DNA of 64,000 nucleotides from Rhizobium sp. SSA_523 (GCF_030435705.1 NZ_CP129382.1:2451501-2515500); one strand, 5' to 3'. Shown: positions 39,360 to 48,388, counted from the stretch's first letter. Translations and numbers: made by a program. Notes: generated by a model not told the origin, from the sequence alone.

Positions 39360-41291
39360 ATGATCCGCCTTTTCCTGTTCGCGATCTCCATCCTGGCGCT
39401 TGGCTGGGGTTTTTCCTGGCTGGCCGACCGTCCCGGCCTCATCACCATCACCTGGCAGAATACCGAGATCGAGACCAGCATCATGGTGGCGGCGACGGCC
39501 ATCGTGCTCCTGGTCTTCGCGGTCATGTTCCTCTGGTGGCTGATCCAGACGATCTGGACCTCCCCGCATTCCGTCCGCCGCTTCTTCCGGGCCCGCAAGC
39601 GCGATCGCGGCTATCAGGCGCTGTCCACCGGCCTTATTGCGGCCGGCGCCGGCAACGCACTTCTCGCCCGCAAGATGACGGCGCGCGCGCGTGGCTTCCT
39701 GCGCGCCGATCAGGAGCCGCTGATCCATCTTCTGGAAGCGCAGACTGCCCTGATCGAAGGCCGCCACGAGGAAGCGCGCGAAAAATTCGAGGCCATGGCC
39801 GAGGATCCCGAGACGCGGGAGCTCGGCCTGCGCGGGCTTTATATGGAGGCCCGGCGCCTTGGTGCCAATGAAGCGGCGCGCCAATATGCCGAGACGGCGG
39901 CGGAGAACGCCCCCTATCTGCCCTGGGCCGCCGAGGCAACGCTGGAATATCGCTGCCAGGCCGGCCGCTGGGAGGATGCAATCCGCCTGCTCGACCAGCA
40001 GAAGATCGCCAATGTGATCCCCCGCAAGCAGGCCGATCGCTGGAAGGCGGTCCTGCTGACAGCAAGGGCCTCCGAGCGTCTGGAAGCCGATCCGAAAGGC
40101 GCCCGCGACGATGCGAAAGCGGCCCTGAAGCTTGCCAAGGATCTGGTGCCGGCCGGCCTTATCGCGGCCAAGGCCTATCTGCGCGAAGACAGCCTGCGCA
40201 AGGCGGCCGCCATTCTGGAAAACCTCTGGAAGATCCAGCCGCATCCGGAAGTGGCGCAGGCCTATGTGCGGGCAAGGAGCGGCGACAGCGCCGCCGACCG
40301 CCTCAAGCGGGCCGAGAAGCTGGAGGCGCTGAAGCCGAACAATCCGGAATCGCTGCTGGCCGTCGCCCAGGCGGCTCTCGACACGCAGGACTTCAAGCGC
40401 GCCCGCGACAAGGCCGAGGCAGCCCTGCGCATGGATCAGCGGGAGAGCACCTATCTGCTGCTGGCGGATATCGAGGAGAGCGACACACGCGATCAGGGGC
40501 GCATCCGCCACTGGCTGAACCAGGCACTGCGCGCGCCGCGCGATCCCGCCTGGGTTGCCGATGGTGTCGTCTCGGAGCGCTGGCTTCCGCTCTCGCCCGT
40601 GACCGGCCGGCTCGATGCCTTTGAATGGAAACGCCCCTTCGGCCAATTGGAAGGCCCGGTCGAGGATGGATCGCTCGCCGCCGATACGGCCATTGCCAGC
40701 CTGCCGCCCGTGCTCGCATCGGAGACCGCCACGCCAGGATCCGAATTCATGGAGGCAAGGCCGGCAGCACCTGTCGCGCCGGCAAAATCGGCCAATGACG
40801 CTTCCGCCACCTTGGACGGAAAGCCGGCACAGGCCGTCGCGCCGAAGCCTTCTGCGACCGAGGAACCACGCTCGCCGACACTGACAGTGGTTGCCAATAA
40901 CGCGACGGCCCCCTCCGCCGCCACTCCGACGACCGCCACCCCGACGACCGTTACCCCGACGACCGTTACCCCGACGGGCGGCACCCCGAGTGTCGGACCG
41001 TCTGTCGATCCCTCCACCAGCAATCCCTCCCCGGCAAATCCCTCTGCCAATCCTTCGGGCAATCCTTCGGGTAATCCATCTTCAAAGCCGCCGGTCAAAC
41101 CGTCTGCGGCAAGACCGGCCGGCCCGGCTCCCGCTGCGGTCCCGCACGCATTGGACAAGGAGAGGGAAAGCGGAAAGGACAAGGATATGTCGGACGCCGC
41201 GCCCGATCCGTTCAACGGCCGTCCGCCGGACGATCCCGGCGTGAAGGATACGGAGAATGCCGGCCCCGCTACACGCCTGAAGCTCTTTTGA
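39360..41291 (+). CDS. hemY: Heme biosynthesis protein HemY
   Basis: Inner-membrane TPR protein of the proteobacterial HemY type (not the Gram-positive protoporphyrinogen oxidase of the same name), associated with late heme synthesis. Two membrane helices near 1-20 and 42-64 (LFLFAISILALGWGFSWL, MVAATAIVLLVFAVMFLWWL) are followed by TPR helices to about residue 380 and a conserved C-terminal WVADGVVSERWLPLSPVTGRLDAFEWK block near 398-424. A further 200 residues form a Thr/Pro/Ser/Asn-rich disordered tail with tandem repeats. The tail makes it longer than the usual family length. Confidence 0.9.
   Translation: MIRLFLFAISILALGWGFSWLADRPGLITITWQNTEIETSIMVAATAIVLLVFAVMFLWWLIQTIWTSPHSVRRFFRARKRDRGYQALSTGLIAAGAGNALLARKMTARARGFLRADQEPLIHLLEAQTALIEGRHEEAREKFEAMAEDPETRELGLRGLYMEARRLGANEAARQYAETAAENAPYLPWAAEATLEYRCQAGRWEDAIRLLDQQKIANVIPRKQADRWKAVLLTARASERLEADPKGARDDAKAALKLAKDLVPAGLIAAKAYLREDSLRKAAAILENLWKIQPHPEVAQAYVRARSGDSAADRLKRAEKLEALKPNNPESLLAVAQAALDTQDFKRARDKAEAALRMDQRESTYLLLADIEESDTRDQGRIRHWLNQALRAPRDPAWVADGVVSERWLPLSPVTGRLDAFEWKRPFGQLEGPVEDGSLAADTAIASLPPVLASETATPGSEFMEARPAAPVAPAKSANDASATLDGKPAQAVAPKPSATEEPRSPTLTVVANNATAPSAATPTTATPTTVTPTTVTPTGGTPSVGPSVDPSTSNPSPANPSANPSGNPSGNPSSKPPVKPSAARPAGPAPAAVPHALDKERESGKDKDMSDAAPDPFNGRPPDDPGVKDTENAGPATRLKLF
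40926..41084 (+). repeat. Two tandem-repeat tracts in the hemY tail
   Basis: First tract: 15-base units CCGACGACCGTTACC (four copies, 40926-40985) giving PTTxT repeats. Second tract: 12-base units AATCCTTCGGGC (three copies, 41049-41084) giving NPSG repeats, with degenerate NPS units before it. Both keep the frame. Confidence 0.85.
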
Positions 41292-41299
41292 GATTGCTG

Positions 41300-41776
41300 A
41301 TGTTTGATCGTATCCTCGACTTCTTCCACGACATCACCGGCGACCGGCCGACGGACATGTTTGCTCCCGACGATCCCCGCGTCGCTTTCGTCGCCCTCTG
41401 TTTCCAGGTCATGGAGGCCGATGGACGGGTCTCGGAGGATGAAAAGGCAAGACTGCACGATCTTCTGCGGCACCGCTACGCGCTGGACAAGGCGCATCTC
41501 GCAAGCCTGATCGAAACCGGACGGACAGCCGGCTCGGAGGCGGTCGACTATTACCGCTTCACCTCCGACCTCAAACGGCACCTCGATCCGGATGAATGCG
41601 TCGCTCTTGTCGGGGTCCTATGGGACCTCGTCTATGCCGATGGCGAGCGCAGCGAAATGGAAGACCATGTGATCTGGAGGATTGCCAATCTCTTGGGCGT
41701 CTCGGCGCGTGACCGGGTGCTCGAGCGCCAGAAAGTCGCCATTCGTGCCGGAGAGGCGGAACCAGGGTCCGGTTGA
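41300..41776 (+). CDS. TerB-like tellurite-resistance/DUF533-type domain protein
   Basis: A 158-residue cytoplasmic helical protein with a TerB-type domain: CFQVMEADGRVSEDEKARLHDLLRHRYALDKAHLASLI and a second copy-like part VALVGVLWDLVYADGERSEMEDHVIWRIANLLGV, each with the acidic D-G-x-x-S-E-x-E pattern thought to bind metal. The start MFDRILDFF is chosen; a TTG four codons earlier overlaps the hemY stop. Its role is unknown; the name does not imply tellurite resistance here. Confidence 0.85.
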   Translation: MFDRILDFFHDITGDRPTDMFAPDDPRVAFVALCFQVMEADGRVSEDEKARLHDLLRHRYALDKAHLASLIETGRTAGSEAVDYYRFTSDLKRHLDPDECVALVGVLWDLVYADGERSEMEDHVIWRIANLLGVSARDRVLERQKVAIRAGEAEPGSG

Positions 41777-41896
41777 GGTCGCTACGGTGTCTGGCGAATG
41801 ATCGGAAACGGCCCGACGCTAGATGAGTCTTTGTTTGACGTTTCGGGCCTACGAGAAGGCCAGATCTCCATTTCGCCCGATGCACCAAGCTGACGC

Positions 41897-42433
41897 TTAG
41901 CCGGGAGGGCCCGCGGGCACCGTGCCTGCGCCTTCGCCAAGTTCCAGCTGCATGAAGACGGTGTCCAGCCATTGGCCGTGCTTGAACCCGGTTCCGGTCA
42001 TGGTGCCGACCATGCGGAAGCCCTCCCTCTCATGCAGGGCGCAGGAGGCGGGGCTCGCGCCGCCGATCACCGCCACCATCTGGCGAAAGCCGGCGGCGGT
42101 GCAGCGACGGACCAGTTCGGCGAGAAGCCGTCGACCGATCCCGCGCCCACGCGCCTCCGGCGCCAGATAGACCGAATCCTCCACCAGCCAGCGATAGGCC
42201 GGCCGGGTCCGGAACGCCGAGGCATAGGCATAGCCCAGCAGCCGTCCATCTGCATCGCAGGCGACGATATAGGGATAGCCACCGGCGGTGATCGCGTCAA
42301 AGCGCTGGCGCATCTCGCCCTCGTCGGGCGGATCGATCTCATAGCTCGCCGTGCCGTGCAGCACGCTGTCGCGATAGATGGCGGTGATTGCAGGAAGGTC
42401 TGATGCGGTGGCATCGCGGAGCGTGAAGGTCAT
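41897..42433 (-). CDS. GNAT family N-acetyltransferase, phosphinothricin-acetyltransferase type
   Basis: Acetyl-CoA-dependent N-acetyltransferase of 178 residues in the Pat/MddA group, whose members acetylate phosphinothricin-like amino acids or methionine sulfone/sulfoximine. TLRDATASDLPAITAIYRDSVLHGTASYEIDPP is the typical start. The acetyl-CoA loop is VYLAPEARGRGIGRRLLAELVRRC and MVAVIGGASPASCALHEREGFRMVGTMTGTGFKHGQWLDTVFMQLEL completes the family pattern. Single gene, convergent with the TerB gene. Confidence 0.9.
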   Translation of the reverse strand: MTFTLRDATASDLPAITAIYRDSVLHGTASYEIDPPDEGEMRQRFDAITAGGYPYIVACDADGRLLGYAYASAFRTRPAYRWLVEDSVYLAPEARGRGIGRRLLAELVRRCTAAGFRQMVAVIGGASPASCALHEREGFRMVGTMTGTGFKHGQWLDTVFMQLELGEGAGTVPAGPPG

Positions 42434-42621
42434 CGGGGCGCGGGCATATCGGGTGATCGAAAGATGAAGGCGGGAGCGGCGTGATTACGCGTCGCATCTA
42501 CGCATGGCAATTTGATCCTGTCCATATGCAGGAGGGACCGTCGATGCAGGAAACGGGCAAGTCCTGGCCGGGAGACCACTCTTTCAAGCCTTCAGGCGGC
42601 CATACCGGAGAAGGGGATCAC

Positions 42622-42647
42622 AAAAAAGGCGGCCCGAAGGCCGCCTT
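42622..42647 (-). terminator. Rho-independent terminator of the Bax inhibitor-1 gene
   Basis: On the minus strand AAGGCGGCC-TTCG-GGCCGCCTT forms a nine-base stem with a UUCG loop, followed by TTTTTT, 25 bases past the stop codon at 42672. Confidence 0.88.
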
Positions 42648-42671
42648 CTTATCACCTATCCGGTCCGGCAA

Positions 42672-43418
42672 TCAGTTGTTCCGGTTGCCGAGGAACTGGA
42701 GCATGAACATGAACAGGTTCACGAAGTCGAGGTACAGGGTCAGGGCACCCATGATGGCCTTGCGACCCATCACGGCAGTATCGTCACCTTCGAAATACAT
42801 TTCCTTGATCTTCTGCGTGTCATAGGCCGTGAGGCCGGCGAAGATCAGGACGCCCAGAACGGAGATTGCAAAGCCAAGCGCCGACGAGGCGAGGAAGATG
42901 TTGACGACGGAGGCGATGATTAGGCCGAACAGGCCCATGATCATGAAGGAGCCCATGGCCGTCAGGCTACGCTTCGTGGTGTAGCCGTAAAGCGACAGGG
43001 CGCCGAAGGAGGCCGCCGTGATGAAGAAGGTCTGCACGATGCTCTGGCCGGTGAAGACCAGGAAGATCGACGACAGCGACAGGCCCATCAGCGCCGCATA
43101 GACCCAGAAGGTCGTCTGTGCCGCAGAGACCGACATGCGATTGATCCTGAAACTCAGGAAGAATACCATGGCGAGCGGGGCCAGCATCACGACCCATTTC
43201 AGCGGGCTCGCGTAGAGCGCGACGCCAAAGGGCGTCAATTGCCCGCCATCGACAGCGAACTGCCATGTTCCGAACGCCGCAAGGCCGGTGATGGCAAGAC
43301 CGAGCGCCATCAGGTTGTAGACCTTCAGCATATAGGCCCGCAGGCCCTCATCGATCATCGCCCCGGCCTGAGCACCCGATTGTGCAGGGCGGGTCTGGAA
43401 GTTGAAACGTTCAGCCAT
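42672..43418 (-). CDS. Bax inhibitor-1/YccA family membrane protein
   Basis: A 248-residue protein with seven hydrophobic helices of the TMBIM/Bax inhibitor-1 family. MAERFNFQTRPAQSGAQAGAMIDEGLRAYMLKVYNLMALGLAITGLAAF at the start, YAALMGLSLSSIFLVFTGQSIVQTFF in the middle and LGVLIFAGLTAYDTQKIKEMYFEGDD near residues 200-225 with the conserved Asp pair are diagnostic. Relatives act as pH-sensitive calcium leak channels or interact with FtsH; its function here is unproven. Monocistronic with its own terminator. Confidence 0.93.
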   Translation of the reverse strand: MAERFNFQTRPAQSGAQAGAMIDEGLRAYMLKVYNLMALGLAITGLAAFGTWQFAVDGGQLTPFGVALYASPLKWVVMLAPLAMVFFLSFRINRMSVSAAQTTFWVYAALMGLSLSSIFLVFTGQSIVQTFFITAASFGALSLYGYTTKRSLTAMGSFMIMGLFGLIIASVVNIFLASSALGFAISVLGVLIFAGLTAYDTQKIKEMYFEGDDTAVMGRKAIMGALTLYLDFVNLFMFMLQFLGNRNN

Positions 43419-43667
43419 TTTGTCCTCTCAAAGCTCCCGTGTTGTGTACGGTGTCGGGCGAGACCGGCGATCTCGTCGAGATCACCCTTATCGCCCTGGC
43501 GCCGCTGCGGAGCCTCAGCAAGCATGCATCAAATATGCGCCGTCCACCGACAGGCTTCAAGTGGATCAAGCCCGAATCTCGGCGGAATCGCCAGAGTGAC
43601 GAAAATTTAATCCGCGACGTTCGGTGAGCCGGCCGGCCCGCGTCCATTGCGCGATGAGAGTGCGCCG

Positions 43668-46238
43668 TCAGAGTTCGCGCAGCACCGGTGCGGCCTTCTG
43701 TCCCAGAATGCGCCAGGTCCCGGCCAATCCTATGCCCACCGTCAGCACCAGCGCGCCCACCACGGTTGCGACGGCAACCGAGGGGAGGAATTGCGAGGGG
43801 AGGTTCATGATCGAACTGACCACCAGCCAGGCCGCCACGCCGCCGGCGCAAAGGGCAAAGACGGCGGTCGCAAAACCGAGGATCAGATATTCGTAGCTGA
43901 AGGCGCGGATCAGCATGGCCCGCGTTCCGCCGAGCGTCTTCAGGATCACCGCATCATGGGTCCGGGCCCGATTGCCTGCCGCCAGCGCGCCGGAAAGCAC
44001 AAGCACCGAGGCGATGAGTGCGACGGCCGCGGCCGCACGAATGGCCGTTGCCAGTTGCCCCACCAATTGCTCGGCAATATCCAGCGCATCCTTCACACGC
44101 ACCGTGGTGATGGTCGGATAGGCATTGGTGACGGCGCGCAGGATCTCACCCTCTTTGGCGGGGGTCGCCGTCGCATCGGTCAAGGTGGCGAGCCAGGCAT
44201 GCGGCGCGCCGCGGAAGGTATTGGGCGAAAAGACCATGACGAAGTTGATCGACAGGGATTCCCATTCGACATTGCGGAAATTCGCTATCCGGGCGCTGAT
44301 CGTCCGGCCCAGCACGTTGACGGTCACCGTATCGCCGAGCTTGAGGCCAAGCTCCGCGGCTTCCCGGGCGGAGAAGGATACCAGCGGTTCCCCGTCATAG
44401 CCGGCGGGCCACCAATCGCCTTCCGTCAGCCGGGCATTGGGCGGCAGGCTCTCCTCATAGGTAATGCCGCGATCGCCGCGCAGCACCCAGCGACCGCCGG
44501 GCGGCACGTTCATCTGCGTCACATCCTCGCCGTTGAAGGCGGTGATGCGCCCCCGCAGCATCGGCACCAGGTTGATCTTGCCATCCGGCGCGAGGCGCTG
44601 CACCACGTCGACAAAGCCCTGTCTCTCGTTCCCCTGAATGTCGATGAAGAAGAAATTCGGCGCATTCTCCATCATCGGCCCGGTCAGCTGGCGCCGCAGA
44701 TTGCCGTCGATCAGGGCAAGCGTCACGAGCAGCGCCAATCCGAGGCCGAGCGACAGGACGACGGAGGAGGTGAGTGCGCCGGGGCGATGAATGTTGCCGA
44801 TGGCCAGGCGCAGTGCCGGCGAATTGACGCGCGGCGCGCGGCGGGCAAGCGCCGCAATGCCGGCCGCGACCAGCCGCAGCAGCACAAAGGCGCCGGTGAC
44901 GGCGCCAAGGAAGACCATGGCGATGAAGCGATCCTGCGCCGAAAAGACGGCAAGGCAGGCAAGAGCCGAGAGCGCCACCGCCGCGGCCAGAAGATAGGGC
45001 CAGGCGGGAAGACGACGCTGGTCGAAGCCCTGCTCGCGGAAGAGGGCCGTTGCCGGCACCTGTCGCGCATGGCCAAGCGGCAAAATGGCAAAGGCAAAGG
45101 TGGTGAGAAGGCCGAACAAAGCCGCAAGAACGAGCGCTGACGGATAGATGGTCGCCGCTGCCGGAACCGGAAGGACGCTTTCCAGGAAGCCGAGCGCGAT
45201 GAAGGGCGCAACCATGCCGAGGGCAAGACCGATCAAGATGCCGACCCCGGCAATCAGCAGGATCTGGATCAGGTAAATGGCGGTCACGAGTGAGGCCGGA
45301 GCTCCAAGGCATTTGAACGTCGCGATCGTCGTCCGTTTGGCATCCAGGAAGGCACGCACGGCATTGGCCACCCCGACGCCGCCGACGATCAGTGCCGTCA
45401 GGCCCACAAGCGTGAGGAATTGCGAGAAGCGATCGACATTTTCCGTCAGAGAAGGGGCGGCGCGATCGGCGCTGCGGATCGACCAGCCTGCGGAGGGAAA
45501 CTGCTTGTTCGCATCTTCTGCGATGAGACGTCGCTGCAGCGGGTCGGCCAGCTTGATCTTGTAGGCGTGCTCGACCAGGCTTCCCGTCTGGATGAGGCCG
45601 GAGGCGAGAAGAGCCTGACGGCTCAGAAGCAGGCGAGGAGCGAAATTGAAACCTTCGGAAATGGCGTCCGGCTCGCTTTGCAGAATGCCGGTGATGCGCA
45701 GCCGGGCATTGCCGAGCAGGAGTTCGGTATCCACCGCCACGCCCAATCTTTCCAGAAGAAGCGGGGCCGCAAGCGCACCGTAGACCTCGTTCTGCCCGCC
45801 CAGCAGCTCGGCAAGCGGACGATCCGGCTCGCTCTTGACGGCGCCGTACAGGGGATAGGCATCATCGACCGCCTTGACCTCTACCAGCGCCTGTTCCGCA
45901 CCATCCGGCAGGCGCAGCATGGAGCGAAGCCCGCTGCTGACGGATATCGGCCCAAGGCTGTTCAGATAATCCAGTTCGGGTTTGGTGGCCTCCCGATTGT
46001 CGAGCTCGAAGCGGATATCGCCGGCAAGGAGCGTCTGCCCCTGCGACGCGATCGCGCCGGTAATGGCCAGCGAGACGGAATTGACGGCAGCGATGGCGCC
46101 GGTGCCGAGCGCTATGCAGGCGAGGAAAATGTAAAAGCCGGCCAGTCCGCCGCGCAGCTCCCGGAGCGCCAGCCGGAAGGCGACGGTGATGCGGGGCCGG
46201 GCAGCGGCCGTCATGTTCGGCCGTGCGGCGGCCGTCAT
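43668..46238 (-). CDS. ABC transporter permease, FtsX/YbbP type
   Basis: Permease of 856 residues with the double-FtsX domain layout of YbbP: helix 1 at about 25-47, a long periplasmic part, three helices near 270-400, more helices at 415-510, a second periplasmic domain and three final helices at 730-850. LALRELRGGLAGFYIFLACIALG is the family start. Together with the ATPase upstream (4-base ATGA overlap) it forms an MacB-like exporter unit. The E. coli counterpart also lies beside tesA. Two alternative ATG codons (46238 and 46214) lie in a duplicated 24-base sequence. Confidence 0.9.
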   Translation of the reverse strand: MTAAARPNMTAAARPRITVAFRLALRELRGGLAGFYIFLACIALGTGAIAAVNSVSLAITGAIASQGQTLLAGDIRFELDNREATKPELDYLNSLGPISVSSGLRSMLRLPDGAEQALVEVKAVDDAYPLYGAVKSEPDRPLAELLGGQNEVYGALAAPLLLERLGVAVDTELLLGNARLRITGILQSEPDAISEGFNFAPRLLLSRQALLASGLIQTGSLVEHAYKIKLADPLQRRLIAEDANKQFPSAGWSIRSADRAAPSLTENVDRFSQFLTLVGLTALIVGGVGVANAVRAFLDAKRTTIATFKCLGAPASLVTAIYLIQILLIAGVGILIGLALGMVAPFIALGFLESVLPVPAAATIYPSALVLAALFGLLTTFAFAILPLGHARQVPATALFREQGFDQRRLPAWPYLLAAAVALSALACLAVFSAQDRFIAMVFLGAVTGAFVLLRLVAAGIAALARRAPRVNSPALRLAIGNIHRPGALTSSVVLSLGLGLALLVTLALIDGNLRRQLTGPMMENAPNFFFIDIQGNERQGFVDVVQRLAPDGKINLVPMLRGRITAFNGEDVTQMNVPPGGRWVLRGDRGITYEESLPPNARLTEGDWWPAGYDGEPLVSFSAREAAELGLKLGDTVTVNVLGRTISARIANFRNVEWESLSINFVMVFSPNTFRGAPHAWLATLTDATATPAKEGEILRAVTNAYPTITTVRVKDALDIAEQLVGQLATAIRAAAAVALIASVLVLSGALAAGNRARTHDAVILKTLGGTRAMLIRAFSYEYLILGFATAVFALCAGGVAAWLVVSSIMNLPSQFLPSVAVATVVGALVLTVGIGLAGTWRILGQKAAPVLREL
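46191..46238. repeat. 24-bp tandem duplication containing the permease start codon
   Basis: On the minus strand the sequence ATGACGGCCGC (and 13 further bases with few changes) is present twice, at 46238-46215 and 46214-46191. It encodes MTAAARPN and MTAAARPR. Both copies begin with ATG; only the first overlaps the ATPase stop codon. Confidence 0.85.
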
Positions 46239-46948
46239 ACGAGCACGACCTTTGCCTGAGCCTTGGCGCTGTCATCGACGATTTCGCCGGACCGCACACG
46301 GATCTGCCGCGAGCAACGCTGCGCAAGGCCCGTGTCATGAGTGACCAGCAGCAGGGTCATCTGACGCTCCTTCTGCTTGGCAAACAGGAGGTCGGCAATC
46401 TGCCGGCCGGTTTCCGTATCGAGATTGCCGGTCGGTTCATCGGCGACCAGCACGGCCGGCGATGGGGCGAGCGCCCGGGCAATGGCCACGCGCTGCTGTT
46501 CGCCGCCGGACAATTGGCCGGGATAGTGGTGGAGCCGCTCACCCAGGCCGACGGCGGTCAGCTCGCGCCTGGCAATGTCGAAGGCCTCCTTCACATTCGC
46601 GAGCTCCAGGGGAACGGCGACATTTTCCAGCGCCGTCATATTGGCGATCAGGTGGAAGGACTGAAAGACGATACCGATCTTGCGTCCGCGGAAATCGGCC
46701 AAAGCATCCTCTCCGAGCGCGTGCAGCGGCGTGTCGAGAATATGGATTTCACCGCTGTCCAGACGTTCCAGCCCGGCCAGAACCATCAACAGCGTCGATT
46801 TGCCCGAGCCGGACGGGCCGACAATGCCGACGGCCTCGCCGGCGCCGATGGCAAGGTCGATGCTTTTCAGAACGTGAACGGAGGCGGCCGCATGTCCGAG
46901 CGTCAGATCAGCCTTCTTCAGCTCGATGATGGTGTTCGTCACGCGCAA
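46235..46948 (-). CDS. ABC transporter ATP-binding protein, YbbA/LolD type
   Basis: ATPase of 237 residues of the MacB/LolD/YbbA group. Walker [10 protein letters not shown] near 45-53, Q-loop [18 protein letters not shown], signature [15 protein letters not shown], Walker [13 protein letters not shown], and the switch His in [14 protein letters not shown]. The permease overlaps its stop by four bases. It is divergent from the tesA-like esterase, 99 bases between starts, as in E. coli tesA/ybbAP. Confidence 0.95.
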   Translation of the reverse strand: MRVTNTIIELKKADLTLGHAAASVHVLKSIDLAIGAGEAVGIVGPSGSGKSTLLMVLAGLERLDSGEIHILDTPLHALGEDALADFRGRKIGIVFQSFHLIANMTALENVAVPLELANVKEAFDIARRELTAVGLGERLHHYPGQLSGGEQQRVAIARALAPSPAVLVADEPTGNLDTETGRQIADLLFAKQKERQMTLLLVTHDTGLAQRCSRQIRVRSGEIVDDSAKAQAKVVLV

Positions 46949-47047
46949 GCCTTCCTATATTGGCCGGGAACCGTTTTTGGATCGGCAGGTGAGATCGGGC
47001 TTTTGTCCCGGATGTTCTGTCGATCCGGCCAATTTAGGAACAGGTCC

Positions 47048-47692
47048 ATGAAAATGAAAGCAGTACGGCATCACGTGATTGTCATCCTGATGGCAATTCT
47101 GGCCATGGCGCCGGCGGCACAGGCAAAGACGCTGCAATTGGTCGGACTGGGCGACAGCCTGATGGCGGGTTATCAGCTGGCGCCGACGGAATCCTATACG
47201 GCTCAACTGGAGGCGGCATTGAAGGCCAAAGGCCATGATGTCGCAATCGCCAATGCCGGCGTTTCGGGCGACACAACATCGGCGGGGCTTTCGCGTGTCG
47301 ACTGGTCTGTCCCCGACGGGACAGATGGGGTCATTCTCGAACTCGGCGCCAATGATGCCCTGCGCGGCGTGGCGCCGGAACAGACGCGCAAGAATCTCGA
47401 GGCCATCATTCAGAGACTGCGAGAGCGCAAGATCCCGGTCCTGCTCATCGGCATCCTGGCCCCGCCGAACATGGGCGGCGATTACGGGCAGCGCTTCAAT
47501 GCGATCTATACCGATCTGGCGCAGCAATATCAGGTGCCGCTCTACCCCTTCTTCCTGGACGGCGTCACCACCCATTCCGACCTTCAGCTGCAGGACGGCA
47601 TGCATCCGAATGCCAAGGGTGTTGCCGTCATGGTGCAGCGCTCCCTGGAATCTGTGGAAAGCTTCATCAAAACCCTCTCTCCGGGTGGTTGA
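47048..47692 (+). CDS. tesA: SGNH-hydrolase arylesterase, TesA-like
   Basis: Periplasmic GDSL/SGNH hydrolase (thioesterase I/arylesterase/lysophospholipase type), 214 residues. A signal peptide ends near AAQAKT (residues 1-26). The catalytic Ser37 is in GLGDSLMAGYQL, Gly in NAGVSGDTT, Asn in LGANDALRG, and the Asp-His pair in DGMHPNAKG. It is divergent from the YbbA/YbbP-like ABC genes. Name given by family and context; the natural substrate is not known. Confidence 0.9.
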   Translation: MKMKAVRHHVIVILMAILAMAPAAQAKTLQLVGLGDSLMAGYQLAPTESYTAQLEAALKAKGHDVAIANAGVSGDTTSAGLSRVDWSVPDGTDGVILELGANDALRGVAPEQTRKNLEAIIQRLRERKIPVLLIGILAPPNMGGDYGQRFNAIYTDLAQQYQVPLYPFFLDGVTTHSDLQLQDGMHPNAKGVAVMVQRSLESVESFIKTLSPGG

Positions 47693-47714
47693 GCGCCGCT
47701 TGATATAAAACATG

Positions 47715-47760
47715 TCTTGCGCGGAACCTGATTGCGTGTTCCGCTATTGATATCGCAAGA
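47715..47760. promoter_or_regulatory. Nested inverted repeats between the esterase and the RNA phosphodiesterase genes
   Basis: TCTTGCG and CGCAAGA (outer) and GCGGAAC and GTTCCGC (inner, 10-base loop) are nested inverted repeats between the two plus-strand genes. No T run follows. It may be a weak terminator or processing site. Confidence 0.4.
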
Positions 47761-47778
47761 GATTCGAGGAGGTTCGCT

Positions 47779-48378
47779 ATGCCGAGACTTTTCACCGCCC
47801 TCGAAATCCCGCGCAGTGCCGCCCTCAGTCTCTCGCTTTTGCGAGGCGGTTTGCCTGGCGCACGCTGGATCGATGTCGAGAATTACCACATCACCTTGCG
47901 CTTCATTGGCGATGTGGATGGCCGAACGGCAGACGAGATCGTCACCCGGCTCGACCGCATCGATCGCGAGGCCTTCGAGATCAGCCTCACCGGAATTGGC
48001 TCCTTCGGGTCGAAAAAGCCGCATTCCATCTGGGCCGGCGTTTCCCCTTCCGCCGAAATCTTTACCCTGCAGGCGGAGATCGAGCGGATCTGCCAGCGGC
48101 TGGGGCTTGCTCCCGATCCCCGCAAATTCACTCCGCATGTGACCCTGGCCAGGCTGCGCTCGGCGCGGGTGGACGATGTTGTGCACTATCTGGCCGGGCG
48201 CGGCAATTTTTACACGGCCCCCTTCAAGGTCGGCCGCTTCGTCCTGATGTCCTCCAAGGAATCGGTGGGCGGCGGGCCCTATCTCACGGAAGAGGTCTTC
48301 CCGCTTCAGGACAGTCTCGCCGGCTATGCCGACAGAGACTCCGAGCGAGACGCGATGAGTGAGAAGTACTTTTACTGA
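47779..48378 (+). CDS. thpR: RNA 2',3'-cyclic phosphodiesterase (2'-5' RNA ligase family)
   Basis: A 2H phosphoesterase of 199 residues. The two catalytic HxT/S motifs are YHITLRFIG near residue 38 and HVTLARL near 122, in the expected FTALEIPRSA...PHSIWAGV framework. Family members hydrolyse RNA 2',3'-cyclic phosphate or ligate 2',5' tRNA halves in vitro; physiological role open. A pterin dehydratase gene starts 10 bases after its stop. Confidence 0.93.
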   Translation: MPRLFTALEIPRSAALSLSLLRGGLPGARWIDVENYHITLRFIGDVDGRTADEIVTRLDRIDREAFEISLTGIGSFGSKKPHSIWAGVSPSAEIFTLQAEIERICQRLGLAPDPRKFTPHVTLARLRSARVDDVVHYLAGRGNFYTAPFKVGRFVLMSSKESVGGGPYLTEEVFPLQDSLAGYADRDSERDAMSEKYFY

Positions 48379-48388
48379 CGGTGAAGTC

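Noticed and set aside
41300..41776. TerB-like gene as evidence of a tellurite-resistance island
   Set aside because: It stands alone behind hemY, with no terA, terC, terD or terE neighbours, so it is only a shared domain.
42541..42825. Possible small plus-strand gene with an AGGAGG sequence before its ATG, next to the Bax inhibitor-1 gene
   Set aside because: The frame passes through that gene's terminator and then antisense into its coding end. The good ribosome-site match is probably chance.
43647..45140. Long plus-strand open frame opposite the FtsX-type permease
   Set aside because: It is Arg/Gly/His-rich shadow sequence; the permease on the minus strand has clear membrane helices and an operon partner.
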